Positions 46,067 through 57,507 of a DNA stretch of 64,000 bases are shown one piece after another; within the stretch, counting starts at the first letter, position 1; each line of letters starts with the position of its first letter. The stretch is taken from contig CM060732.1 in assembly GCA_030704615.1 (NCBI GenBank), forward strand, positions 74,629,053-74,693,052, written 5' to 3'. Source of the DNA: Takakia lepidozioides. Lineage: Eukaryota > Streptophyta > Takakiopsida > Takakiales > Takakiaceae. The translations under genes and the position numbers were made by a program. The notes below the pieces were generated by a model, which was not told the DNA's origin, did not search any database, and saw nothing but the letters and a program-made list of their open reading frames with translations.

Positions 46067-47524
46067 ATGGAAGGGCGGCCTGGAGAGATGATGTCAGTGA
46101 ACATTCCGGCGAAGTCAACAGAGAAGGAAGGTGAAGACAATTAACAACTAGACATGATTTCATGCCTGTATCCTCTTTCTCTTATTACCATGCAGCATTG
46201 CAATTCTCAATGATCATATGGATGTACCGATGCTTCTAACGATACTTGTACTGAGGGTTTTCCAGCCATTAGTAGGGGGTTGGTAGAGATAGTTCTCCTC
46301 AGCCCCTTCAGTTCCCATTCCATGAATCCTGAAGCTAATCTCTCTGTTTCCACAACACGTTATTGCATATCTTGTACAGGCCAAGGAGCGGAGCAAGATA
46401 ACCCACACAGCAAATTGAAAAGGCTATTAAATTCAAGCAGTAGTAAACACGAACAATGGCTAGGAGGGAGAACTGTGCTTCATTGGTTGGTGGTAGCCTT
46501 GAGTTCACTAGCGCTAGTAGTGGGAACGACTGCTGCCTCCCTTTTGGGCCGATTCTACTTCGTGGGAGGCGGTTCAAGGAAATGGCTGTATTCCTGCACT
46601 ATGACAGCGGCATGGCCGCTGGGGGGAATTGTTCTTTCAGCACTCTACTGGCGGGAAGGGATGTGGCCGGCGCACCTCAAAAATGTGAAGCTTATGGGGA
46701 CCTATGCAGTCATCGGTTTCGTCTTTGCAGTCGATAATCTCTTCTACTCGTGGGGTATGTCATACTTGTCTGTGTCAACATCGGCACTTCTGAGTTCCAG
46801 TCATCTTGTCTTCAATGCAATTTTCGCATATATTCTGGTGGGTGAAAGGATCAACGCTTTTACTTATAACTCAATCATGATCATTACTTCAAGCGCCATT
46901 ACTTTGGGTCTTGATTCGGCGTCGGACAACCCACCAGGAGTGTCCAAGACACAGTATACAGTGGGCTTTGCGATGATGATCGCATCCTCGGCTGTCTACG
47001 GATTACTTCTTCCTTTGGAAGAGCTAGTTCTTCGCAAATTCCCGCAGGAGAACACCTCCCTACGACTGGCGCTCGAAATACAGACCATGATAGGATTCTT
47101 TGCTACGTTGTGGCTCGCCATTGGGATGTCTTTCACAGGTGACTTTCCAGCGATGCTACGAGAAGCGAAGGCATTTCACGGAGGGGAGGTAGTGTATTAC
47201 GTGACCGTCGTCGGGGGCGCAGTGGGTTGGGAGCTTGCGCTGGTGGGTACAATTGGCGTTATCTGTCTCATTTCGTCGCTGTATGCGGCGGTTCTCAATG
47301 CAGCTACAATCCCGCTCATCTCACTGTTGGCTGTCATTTTCTTCCACGACAACTTCGGGGGCATCAAAGCTATGGCCATGGTGCTGGCCCTTTGGGCTTT
47401 TTTCTCCTACATCTATGGCGGCCATGTCACAACCAGGAAGCAGAACCAACACACCTCGGATCATCCCCCTCCTCAGCGTGCTGCCGTCACACGGGATTCA
47501 AGTTTGCCTGCCATCTGCACTTGA
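46067..47524 (+). CDS. Purine permease (PUP family), two exons
   Basis: join(46067..46130, 46380..47524), 402 residues. Exon 1 begins MEGRPGEMM and ends at a GT donor. The 249-bp intron ends TTGTACAG, and the phase fits (split Gly codon). The protein has about ten hydrophobic segments of the drug/metabolite transporter fold. PUP hallmarks include LVVGTTAASLLGRFYFVGGG, WLYSCTMTAAWP, FAVDNLFYSWGMSYL with SVSTSALLSSSHLVFNAIFA, and the C-terminal IPLISLLAVIFFHDNFGG. The family carries adenine, cytokinins and related compounds by proton symport across the plasma membrane or tonoplast. The length is usual. Translation could alternatively begin at an in-intron ATG at 46,322, but the spliced form is favoured. 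No breaks are seen. Confidence 0.9.
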
Positions 47525-48300
47525 AGCTCTGCCTGCCATCGCTTGAGCATCACTACACTACGCTGTCATTCTACATTAACGTATATACTGCTAAATCACG
47601 AAGTGATGCAATATACTGGAATCTAATTTGAACTTGTACATGCATGATCAGAACTTGCAAGCATGGAGGTCCTCACAAATTCAGCACCCATAAGACATGA
47701 ACTTGTCTTATGGGTGATCTTGACCTGTCTTGGCACTTTTACCTTGGCTTCATAATGTTCAGGCTGAAGCGAGGGGGAAAAACATTGCATAGGAAAGGTC
47801 ATTACTAGAAGCTCCTCGCATGCTTAAAATGTTTCATTGTAGGACAGGGGAAGTACTTTCCAATAGCATAACTTCACAGTTGAGCAATGCTCATTTGATG
47901 TAACACAAATAGGCACTTCAAATAGACACTCTATCACCTTGCATGGTCATTGATATTTGCCATAAAGAAAAAAAGGTTCTTCAAGAGATACCGTTCACTT
48001 CAAGCCTCAATCACAAGCAGCTGCTGCTTTGTGACTATGATTCGCAGGGTGCACTTTAGCTCCCACACACACGTTGGAACTTTTTACCCCCCCTCTATAT
48101 CTTCTGTTCAACATTGCTAAAGTCGATGTAAATTGCGCACTGTCGGAGTACAAATTCAGAATGGTTCTGCCCACCTGAGCAAAATTCTCCTCTCACTCCA
48201 CTGCTGGAGGATAAGAAGAGTCAATGGATTTTTTCTCTCCAGGACGCCTGCCTCCTAGTTGCTTTCTTCCTCCTCGGAGGGTTTTTGGTTCTATGCTTCA
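47525..48300. other. Purine permease 3' region, no other gene seen
   Basis: It contains the 3' untranslated region of the permease. A short inverted repeat lies near 47,684-47,714 (CATAAGAC...GTCTTATG). No coding signal was found before the LINE begins near 48,300. Confidence 0.4.
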
Positions 48301-48596
48301 TCCTACGGGGGAAAAAACCACTTTGTCCAGGACGGATGCGATTGAATGCGCAAGAACCTTGCAGGACACAGGGCGATTATCATGAGTATATTTGTACAAG
48401 ACTGGGAGATCACCTGGGAGACACCTCTGTGGGCCTTCCCCTGACCTACAGGTCTTATCCATAGTTCTTATCTCTGACTCTGGTTTCCTGTTTTCTCTGG
48501 TCTCCCTTCTCTCTCGTTTCTCTCTCGCGCGCGCGCGGCAGCACGTCGGCGCTGCGTTCACGGGCGTTGGCGCGCTAGCGCCATCTCCACCACACC

Positions 48597-49746
48597 ATGA
48601 CGTCCAAACGCCAAAGGACGGCTGCCGACGAGGTAGACTACCCGTCTCCCTCACGTCGACCTGATTCCCCTTTGCTTCTTCTTCTTGCCCCTGTCTCTCA
48701 TCAAGCCTCTCTTTTGCGTCAGTACTCTATAAGGAGTGCTGATGTTCAAACGCTTCGGGACCAAATCTCCATCTTACAAACGAAATGCATCTCGGAGGAG
48801 ACTATGCAGCAAGTGCTCGTTGCCCGTGACAATGACTCGGAGGAGCGGTTGGCTTCCCTAGACAAAGACTGGGAGATGCGGATGGCTTCCCTTAACAAAA
48901 ATTGGGAAAAACGCATGGATTCCTTGGACAAAGATTGGCAGAAGTGCATGACAGACAGATACACAAACTTGGAGAACAATATGCGAGTTCAGGACAGCGT
49001 ATTGCGGGCCTCTCTTCAGGAGTGCACTAGCAAACTTCAAGGTCTGGCGAAACATCTCAATGACAAATCCACACATACGCGTCTTTCAAAACTTGAAGGC
49101 GAAGTGAAGACCTTTATAGAGAAGAGCCTCCCAGATCCCCTCACAACAAGCATCCACCTGCAGGTGGAATCCCTTAGTAAAGAGCTGGAAACACACAGAA
49201 CTGCGACGTCTACAATGGCTCGGGAGCTCCAAGCTCACAAGACAGAGGCCTCCTCCTGGGCTAATATAGTTAAGGGGAGCACATCCAACAACAGTCCTCA
49301 CTCTCTGGAGGAGACAGTCTCGGCTACCTTGCGAGAGGAACATCAATGGGCTTTCAAAGCCCAACATCAGGGTCACTGGGAAGCTAGGGGGCCTTGCTGA
49401 GGGGGACTCTCTTGACGCTGCCACCAGCCTTATTCAGCAAAACCTTGCTCTCCCACGGGGCGCGAGTGGCATTGAAAGGGCTTGGCGTGCAGGATCTTCA
49501 GAGCACAAAGTCCTCTTCATTAGATTCAAGGACAAGGGTGCTCGGGATAGAGTCCTCAGGCAGAGGCCTCAATTGAGAGGTCAGGGTATGTACCTCAACG
49601 ATGACTTGACCCCTTTGCAATACAACGCCATGCGGGCGCAACTCTTGCAGGTTAAGCAAGCTCGAGCTCAAGGGCACTATGCCGTGTACCGAGATGGGAG
49701 GGTAATTGTCCGGGAGCACGAACGTCGCCCCTCTAGCTCTAAATAG
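48597..49746 (+). pseudogene. LINE-B ORF1 with 11-residue repeats and RRM-like end, one frameshift
   Basis: ATG at 48,597. Residues about 83-119 hold three to four units of RMASLNKNWEK-like undecapeptides (DNA 48,844-48,954), then a long coiled coil. The first frame stops at 49,398. Another frame, open from about 49,340 to the TAG at 49,744, encodes LFIRFKDKGARDRVLRQRPQ and MYLNDDLTPLQYNAMRAQLL. This is the RRM/C-terminal nucleic-acid-binding part of LINE ORF1. One frameshift near 49,345 therefore separates them. ORF1 proteins bind their own RNA as trimers. Confidence 0.7.
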
Positions 49747-49759
49747 GGGTTGGGGCACC

Positions 49760-51160
49760 ATGAGACCAACGCACGCTCACATCTACACATTGGCTCATGG
49801 AACTGTAATGGCTCGTTGTGGAGCCACCCTCAAGGGCTTCTAGATATTCTTTCCAAGTGTGATGTTCTTTTTCTTTTGGAAACTCATGCGTATGAAGGAA
49901 AGGACCCCCCTTTTATTCTCGGGTATAGCTTTCAGTCAGTGATTCGTCCACGTATAGGTCTCAAAAGATTTGGAGGTGTGGCTTGTTACTTTGCTGACTG
50001 GCTTCTCCCACTTATCTCCTTCCCATACAAAGACCCACTGGCAAGGTACATTTGGTGTCACATCAAAGGCTACAACATCCTGCTGGCGGGATGTTATTTT
50101 GCTCCGGCCGCATCTCCGCACAGCGGCCTACATATTCGAACAGATTCACCATATGTTTCATTGGAAGACAATATGGCCCGTCTCCGTACCCCACAAACGG
50201 ACATTTTCTTGGTTGGAGATTTCAACGCCCGTACAGGATCACTACAGGCCCCCACCTTCGACCACACAGATCCTCTACACATCCAACGCTCGCATACGGA
50301 ATTGGAGAGGCAAAGTGCAGATTCCTCTTGCGAAATCACAAGTTACGGTCACCATCTACTCAAGTTTTGTGAAACTCAGGGGCTGTCCATTTACAATGGA
50401 ACAACCAACTTCAAATCCTCCAGCCACTTCACTTGCCACACGTACAAGGGCCAAAGCGTGGTTGACTATCTCTTGGGGAGCCCCAACAAGCCTGATAGAA
50501 TAAGCTCCTTTTACATCACGAGGTACCCGGATTCTGATCACTCTTGCCTTTCCTTTGCATTTCCTTCCATCTCCCTCCCCGTGAGGATCCCCTCTGCGTC
50601 TCTTCCCTTACACCCACGTATCCACTTTAATACCCATTTCTCTCATTTACATGATGCCGAGTATGAAACATACCTAGCGTCAACCCTCCCTTCCATTCTA
50701 TATCTATCATCTCCTAACGACAAGGCTACACATCTTACTCAAGCCCTTTGGGACTCAGCCCTGCGATCCTTTCCCGTCACCCTTCCATCTACCTCCTCAC
50801 CCTTCTCCACTCGTCGTTACGCACCATTTTATGATGAGGAATGCAAGACTGCTAGACGTCGCATCAAATTTTTACTACTTGATACCAATTCTTCTCCAGA
50901 GTCCACTAATCTTGCTCTTAAGCACTATAAGTCCCTCATTAGATCCAAAAAGCAAGCCTACACTATCAAGTTGCAATCTTCTTTCCTTGCTAAAATCAGA
51001 TTTTCTCCTCGATCTTTTTGGTCCCTCCTTAAACCTCATAGAGATCCCCCCCCAATCACTGACATTCATGTCTGACATGAGTATGCACAGTCTTTATACC
51101 ATTCCCCAACCCAAACTCCTTCTCCTATAACCTCGAAACCCCTTCACTTCTCTCTCTTTA
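49760..51160 (+). pseudogene. LINE-B ORF2 endonuclease part
   Basis: The open frame starts at the stop of ORF1 (ATG at 49,760 is out of frame; an in-frame TTG lies at 49,750). It has the AP-endonuclease motifs HIGSWNCNG, DVLFLLETHAYEG, LAGCYFAP, DIFLVGDFNARTG and YPDSDHSCLSFAF (catalytic SDH). The linker to RT follows and stops at 51,075. Endonuclease nicks target DNA to prime reverse transcription. All main catalytic residues are visible. Confidence 0.8.
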
Positions 51161-51164
51161 CTAC

Positions 51165-51471
51165 TGTTGGAAGTAATTAAATATATCTAGAAGACTAAGA
51201 GTCTTGAAGGCCAAAGATTTAGAAGTCTATGAGACTATCTTGTTTAACTCACCTTTGGAAGGTGAATGGCTAGAAGGTGGATGGTCACCATAGTGGAAGT
51301 GGAAGTGACCAAGTAGGACTTTCTAGATACCTTCTTGTATAAGCTCGGGGGTGAAGCCACTAGTCTAAGTGTAAGAGTATGATGGTGGCTTCTATGGTTG
51401 GGAGGAGAGCCTTAGTTTTAGCTTTAGTCTAAGACTTTAGTTCTTGTTCATGTTCTCGCTCAATTCTAACA
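51165..51471 (+). repeat. copia-B 5' LTR
   Basis: 307 bp, TG...CA ends, immediately followed by the tRNA-Met-type primer site at 51,472-51,484. The first 35 bp recur, inverted, at 54,676-54,710. Confidence 0.85.
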
Positions 51472-51532
51472 TGGTATCAGAGCCATTCTTCTCTAGGTGA
51501 GAGTTGGTAGTTGAGATTGAGAGAACTTGATT

Positions 51533-54500
51533 ATGGCTGGAGCGTCGTCTTCTAGCAATCCTCCTTCTATGTCTATGATGAGTGCATTAGATGTGAGAGT
51601 GGAAGATCGATTCAATGGAGCTAACTATCAAACCTGGAAGTTTAGGATGGAGATGGTCCTTCTAGACAAAGATCTATGGGGAGTGGTTGATGGATCAGTC
51701 CCAAGACCTGACACTATTGTTGGCCAAGCCATATGGGATAGGAAAGATCAGAAAGCAAGAGCTAGCATCATCACAAGCTTGAGAGACAATCAATTGCATC
51801 TCATTATAAGTGCTAAGAATGCTAAGGATATTTGGGACAAACTAGCAAGCATATATGAGACGAAGGATGTCACATCGCAAGTGTATGCGACGCAAAAGTT
51901 CTATGGTCTGAAGATGACCGAGTCAGACTCAGTTGAACAACACTTGAATTTGTTTTGTGTCTTGCGAGATCAACTAGTCTTTGTGGGAACTAATGTGACT
52001 GATGAACACGCCGCAGTGGTGTTATTGGCAATCTTACCTGAATCCTATGATGGTTTTGTGGTGTCTCTAGCAGGACAAACCAACTTAACTATTGATGTTG
52101 TCATAGGACTTCTCCTCAAGGAGGAAACAAGAAGAAAATGTCAAGGTACGTCTACAGAGGTAGACAGAGCTTTGTTCACAGGCAAGACTGGAGTAGTCTT
52201 GAATAGAAGACTCCCTTCACATATGTCTCAGAAGTCCCAGAGGTTTCAGAAACCTCAATCTAGCTCAAAGATAAAAAAGGCCAAAGTGAGGTGCTTTTAT
52301 TGCAAGAAACTTGGTCACATGATTAAGGATTGTAGAAAGCGCATTGCAGATGAGCGCATCAGAGAGAGTCAAGGAAACATAGCTACTCATCAGAGGAATG
52401 TTATTCTATTTGTTGTATCTCTCTCAGCCACTACTAGACAGAAGCATGTGTGGTATGTTGATTCAGGAGCATCTCAACATATGAGTTCAGAGAGAGAGCA
52501 TTTCTTATCCTATAGATCTCTTTCACCTACACAATATGTTCTTTTGGGAGATGATAGCAAGCATGTTATTGGTGAGGAAGGCTCAGTCTCTCTTATGCTC
52601 AATGAAGGGGAAACCATAGAGGTGGAAAATGTCCTACATGTCTCTACTTGAACAAAGAACCTGCTGTCTGTAAGGCAAATTGTTGCAAAGGGATACAGAA
52701 TGGTATTCCAAGATAAGAGTTGTACTATCACAGATAGCTCAGGAGCTGTTGTAGCAAGAGCTATTCTTGATAATTGCTTGTATAGATTACAACATCATGT
52801 CTCTAGTGCTCTTACCACATTTTCACCACAGTTGGGATCTACACCTGTCATGTCAGAAACAGAGTTGTGGCATAGAAAGTTAGGTCATATGAGCATTAAG
52901 AAGTTGAGACAGATGCAACTCTTAAGTCATCTTGTGGAAGGACTACCATTGAAGGAGATGAGCGATATGCGTCTATGCAAAGGTTGCTTGGAAGGGAAGC
53001 AACATCGAGGTCAATTTCCTAAGGATGGTGGACGAAGAGCCACAAGTATATTGGAGATTGTACATTATGATGTGTGCGGGCCAATGCAAACCACATCACT
53101 TGGAGGAGCTAGGTACTTTGTGACATTCATTGATGATTTGTCAATGAGGGTTGTGGTGAATTTCCTAAGGCAGAAAAGTCAAGTGCTAGAGAAATTCAAA
53201 GAGTTCAAAGTACTTGCAGAAAAACAAACTGGAAAGCCTCTTAAAATTTTGAGATCTGACAACGGTGGTGAGTACATCTCAAAGGCTTTCAATCAGTTTT
53301 GTCAAGAGAATGGATAGCTCGACAGTTCACTGTTCCATATACATCTGAGCAGAATGGTGTAGCTGAGCGGATGAATAGATCACTACAAGAATCTGCAAGG
53401 AGTATGTTGAAAGAAGTGAATCTTTCAAATCATTTTTGGGCAGAAGCTGTTGGTACTGCAACATATCTTCACAACAGAATACCTACCAAATCAGTGTTGG
53501 GAAAAACACTAGAAGAGGTATGGAGTGGTCAGAAGCCTAGTGTGGCTCATTGTAGGATTTTTGGATGTCGTGCATATGTCCATATCCCTACTCAGAAGCG
53601 AAGGAAACTTGACGCCAAATCAGAAGGATGCATCTTCATTGGCTACACAGAAGGTGTGAAGGGATATAAGTTGTTCAATAAGACAACTAAGGCTGTCAAA
53701 CACAGTAGGGACGTAGTGTTTGATGAAGGCTTCATAACCTCTTTGGTAGTGGGAGAAAATGACATGGGAATGAGCTTAGAGCCATTACACCATTTCCAAG
53801 AGGAGTCTTATGAGGAGCCAATACAAGAGATGGCTGAAGCAAATGATGGAGGTGTTCAACTTGATGGAGTTGATCAATGAGTCGAAGTTGGTGAACCACT
53901 TGTTGATATGGACTCTAGAGATGAAGTTGAAGATGTGCCAATTCTAAGGAGATCTCATCGGGAAATGAAAGCTCCTAGTAGGCTGATTACATCTATGAGT
54001 GCCATTGAAGAAGCATCACAAGTGGTTGAGCCTACTACATATGAGGAAGCGATGCGCTCTCCAGACAAACTACAATGGGAAGAAGCAATCAACTCAGAGT
54101 TGGATTCATTGATGCAAAACAAAGCATGGACACTCACTAGGTTGCCTGCAGGACGAAGAGCCATTGGTTGCAAGTGGATCTTCAAGTTGAAGTACAAAGC
54201 TGATGGATCTATTTACCGGTACAAAGCTCGTCTTGTAGCTAAAGGCTATGCACAAATTCAAGGAGTGGATTACAATGAAACCTTCTCACCAGTGGTGAAG
54301 ATTTCTTCTATCAGAGAAATGCGGTCTTAACATCCATTTGATGAACTTCGTGATTATGTTGAGCTGCAATCATTGTCATCAACGATCATCAAAGGTTGTT
54401 GCCAGAAACCAAAGCACTGTTGAGTGCTGAGTTTGTCATGACTGACATGGGTGAGATTCGGTTCTGTCTTGGTATTCAAATCAGCAGAGATCGAGTGAAC

Positions 54501-54680
54501 CATACAGTATTCATGCATCAACGACAATACATTGAGACAATTCTACAAAGGTTTAAGTTGGAGATGAGTAAGCCAACATCAACTCCTCTCGAAGTTGGAT
54601 TGAAACTTACGAAAGATATGGCACCTAAGACTCAAGAAGAGCAAGAGGATATGAGGAAAACTCTTTATCAAAACTATTAG
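51533..54680 (+). pseudogene. copia-B gag, protease, integrase and RT (broken)
   Basis: gag: FNGANYQTWKFRMEMVLL and a CCHC zinc knuckle CFYCKKLGHMIKDC. Protease: WYVDSGASQHM. A TGA follows NVLHVST at 52,651. GAG-pre-integrase: LWHRKLGHMSIKKLRQM. Integrase: VHYDVCGPMQTTS, FVTFIDDLS, ILRSDNGGEYIS, then a frame break at 53,317 and TSEQNGVAERMN (catalytic Glu). RT: WEEAINSELDSLMQNKAW and GCKWIFKLKYKADGS. The middle of RT with the YVDD site is missing between about 54,330 and 54,390, and the frame ends at the inversion point. Confidence 0.88.
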
Positions 54681-55413
54681 TCTTCTAGATATGTTTAATT
54701 ACTTCCAACACTCCCACTCAATTAAACCATATCATTGAGCTATTTCGTTTGTCTTTGGAGAAGAGACACCAAGTAAGGCTGAACACTTCATGTGTTTTGT
54801 TTGTGGTAGACTCTTCGTCAAAACATCCGCAATCATATCTCCTGTAGCACAATAGATCATCTTGATCTCTTCCTTGCATACAACTTCCCGTATGTAGTGA
54901 TATTGCACTTCAATGTACTTCGTCCTTGAATGATACTTCGGATTCTGACTTAGTGCAATCGCACTTTGATTGTCACAATAGAGAGTCGTAGGCAGTGATT
55001 GAAGATGATCCAAAAAATCTCCAAGCAACTTCCGTAACCAAATAGCCTCATTTGCTGCTTGTGTAATGGACATGTACTCAGCTTCTGTTGATGACAACGC
55101 TGTTGTAACTTGTCGTTTGCTAGACCAAGATACAGCTCCACCTGCTAGGAGAAAACAATGGTCTGAAGTTGATTTTCTACTATCAATGTCTCCTGCCCAG
55201 TCAGCATCAGCAAACCCCAACAAACTAGGATCTTCCACTCTCTTGTAGAGTAGAATAGAGGTTGATGTTCCTCTTAGATATCGAAATATCCTCTTCACTG
55301 CTTTCCAATGGGTTTGTCCGGGATTTGAAAGAAATTGTGAGACCATTCCCACTGAATGTGCAATGTTTGGCCTAGTACAAACCATGTAATACATCAAACT
55401 GCCATCAAGCATG
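54675..55413 (-). pseudogene. copia-B inverted block: RT end, RNase H, PPT, LTR start
   Basis: An open frame on the minus strand, 55,412-54,732, 226 codons: SLMYYMVCTRPNIAHSVGMV, LGFADADWAGDIDSRKSTS, SSTEAEYMSITQAANEAIWL, YCDNQSAIALSQNP, HIREVVCKEE. This is the RT C-terminus and RNase H of the same element, continuing exactly where the plus-strand RT breaks off at KTLYQN. The polypurine tract (TTAATTGAGTGGGAG) and 35 bp of LTR follow. Stops are absent in this block. Confidence 0.9.
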
Positions 55414-55417
55414 CTAC

Positions 55418-57385
55418 ACCTACTTTAGCCGCTTTTATAGCTAACCTCTTCAATGAGGTGGTGCAACGGGGCTTTCCAACAGAGTGGACAAAGAGCATCA
55501 CCCACCCACTTTTTAAGAGCGGTGACAGGCTCGCACCGACAAACTATCGTACTATCATGGTGTCCTCATTACTTGCTAAACTGTTTGGGGCAGTAGTGGC
55601 CATGGAACTGGATGATTGGGCTGAGTACTCTCGCATTCGTGCTGAGGGATAGGCTGGTTTCCGTCAAAACCGATCCACTATTGACCACATCTTCACTCTT
55701 CAAGTTATGGTGGAAAGAGCACGCTATAACAAAAGAATGGTCTATGTTTGCTTCGTGGACTTTCACAAAGCCTTTGATTCAGTTCCTCGGGACCTTCTCT
55801 TCCAACGGCTTCATGGAGTGGAAGTCCCTCCAGACATCCTTTGTGCCATCTCTTCTATGTATGAGATTGTCACTGGCATGGTCAACGTCGCTGGTGAATT
55901 CTCAGCCGAGATCCACAGCAATATTGGAGTCAAACAGGGCTACCCCCTTTCACCTACCCTGTTCGGGATCTACATTGACGCTTTGGAGAATTACATATCA
56001 AAAAACCATGGGGTTGGGGTCCCATTGGATGGGGGACCAACCCAATCAGATCTCCTCTATGCCGATGATGTTGCCTTTTTGGCACAATCCCCGGTCTTTC
56101 TGCAACGCCATCTCAAAATTTTGGAACAGTTCTGCAAAGACTATGGGATGCAGGTCAATCTTAGCAAGACCAAGATCATGGTCTTCAATGGCCAAGCTGA
56201 TCGTAGATTCATCTTCAACCAGCAGGAAATTGAGATTGTGAAATCATACTGGTACCTAGGTCTGGTTATCAACTCCCCCAAGTTTCACTTTGCAGCCACT
56301 GCCTTGGACAGGTTGACTAAAGGTAAGGCGGCCTCCGTCCGCCTTCAGGCCAAATGCAAGCAAATACATCTGCGGCATCCCCCGACCAAAAAATGGCTGT
56401 TTGACACCGTCGTCAACCTTGCTACCATCTATGGTTGTGAGTTCTGGGCACCTGGTGTCCCTATCTCCTGGTGGGAAAAGAATTTGGAACCATTACAATA
56501 ATCTTTTCTCCAAGCAATGCTTGGCGCCAGGAGCACAACTCCATCTCAGATCCTAGGTGCAGAGTTCGCATGTGTACCATTGCAATCCGAGGCCCTCTTC
56601 AGGCTTACAATCTTTCTCCATAGATTGCAGGCCCTTCCACCCAAAGGGCTAGTGACAAGGGCCCTCACAACATCTATGAGGCTCAAAGCTGCAGGTTTCA
56701 GGAACTCCTAGTATGATCGAGTGGACAGTTTATTTCAACGTAACGGACTTTCTACTGCTTTCCTATTACCAATGAACCTAGATGAGATGGACATCACATC
56801 CAGACATGACCGCAACAGACTCATTCGGAGAGAGCTTATGGAATTACATGTCAAGAGAACTTGGATGCTACCCAATCTCACGACAAAGCTCCACTTCTAT
56901 CGAGAGACATTCTTGGTGCTCCGCGATGATAGAATCTTGAGACCAAATTACCTTTCAGCACCCTTATCTCCTTCCCTCTTGAGGGCATTGGGGCGGTTCA
57001 GGGTGGGTTCCCACAACCTACGGATAGAGACTGGCAGATGGGAAAACCTGCAACGGGAGGACCGCCTATGTCCAGCTTGCATAGGGCGCAGCAAGGAAAT
57101 TGAAACTGAAGAACACTTCTTCTTCTACTGCCCTCTATACTACAAGATCCGTGGGAGATTTCACTGTTTATTCAGTGGAACCCAAACTCTCACTGATGTC
57201 TTTCACTATGAGGATCAAAAATGCATGGCAGCCTACCTACACGAGGCACCTTCACCCTTAGACAATCGCTAGAACATTAATTGTCGTTTCTGGATTTGTT
57301 CCTCTCTCATGTTTTCTTCCATTTTGTCCCATAAGCTCTACGAGCTTTCCGCGGACGTTATAAAGCACCATTTCATTTCACTTCA
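55418..57385 (+). pseudogene. LINE-B ORF2 reverse transcriptase and C-terminal part
   Basis: RT motifs in order: WTKSITHPLFKSGDRLAPTN, AGFRQNRSTIDHI, VCFVDFHKAFDSVPRDLL, NIGVKQGYPLSPTLFGIYID, catalytic YADDVAFLA at 56,058, and LSKTKIMVFNG. A TAG at 55,650 and stops near 56,499 and 56,709 break the frame. The C-terminal part has a Cys/His motif LCPACIGRSKE...EEHFFFYCP. The 3' UTR ends near 57,385 with repeats of CATTTCACTT. Confidence 0.88.
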
Positions 57386-57507
57386 TTTCTCTTAAACGTG
57401 GATCTCATCGGTGAAGACCGAGATAGTTTGCTGTAAGATTAGTTCAGGCTTAATCTCCAAACTGTAGAGGTTACCAGCTTTAATCCTACAAAAAGCTCTG
57501 CTGTTGA

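Larger units (their letters stand above)
51165..55413 (+). mobile_element. copia-B: Ty1/copia retrotransposon with inverted 3' part
   Basis: The 5' LTR is 51,165-51,471 (TGTTGGAAG...CTAACA), followed directly by the primer site TGGTATCAGAGCC. gag-pol runs on the plus strand to about 54,674. The last part of RT, RNase H, the polypurine tract and the first 35 bp or so of the 3' LTR lie inverted at 54,675-55,413. The insertion flanks are ACTAC (51,160-51,164) and CTAC (55,414-55,417), in keeping with a 5-bp duplication. The LINE-B frame joins across it. Confidence 0.85.
48300..57385 (+). mobile_element. LINE-B: near full-length non-LTR retrotransposon split by copia-B
   Basis: ORF1 (48,597-49,746) and ORF2 (about 49,760-51,160 and 55,418-57,272) are in order. 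ORF2 has an endonuclease, RT and a C-terminal zinc-like motif. The copia-B insertion divides ORF2 between endonuclease and RT, and the frame is continuous across the insertion site. The 3' end has CTACGAGC...GGACGTTATAAA and then CATTTCATTTCACTTCATTT. Few stops (55,650; 56,499; 56,709) suggest moderate age. The endonuclease type and ORF arrangement fit the I/Jockey-like or L1-like plant LINEs. The clade is not determined. Confidence 0.85.
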
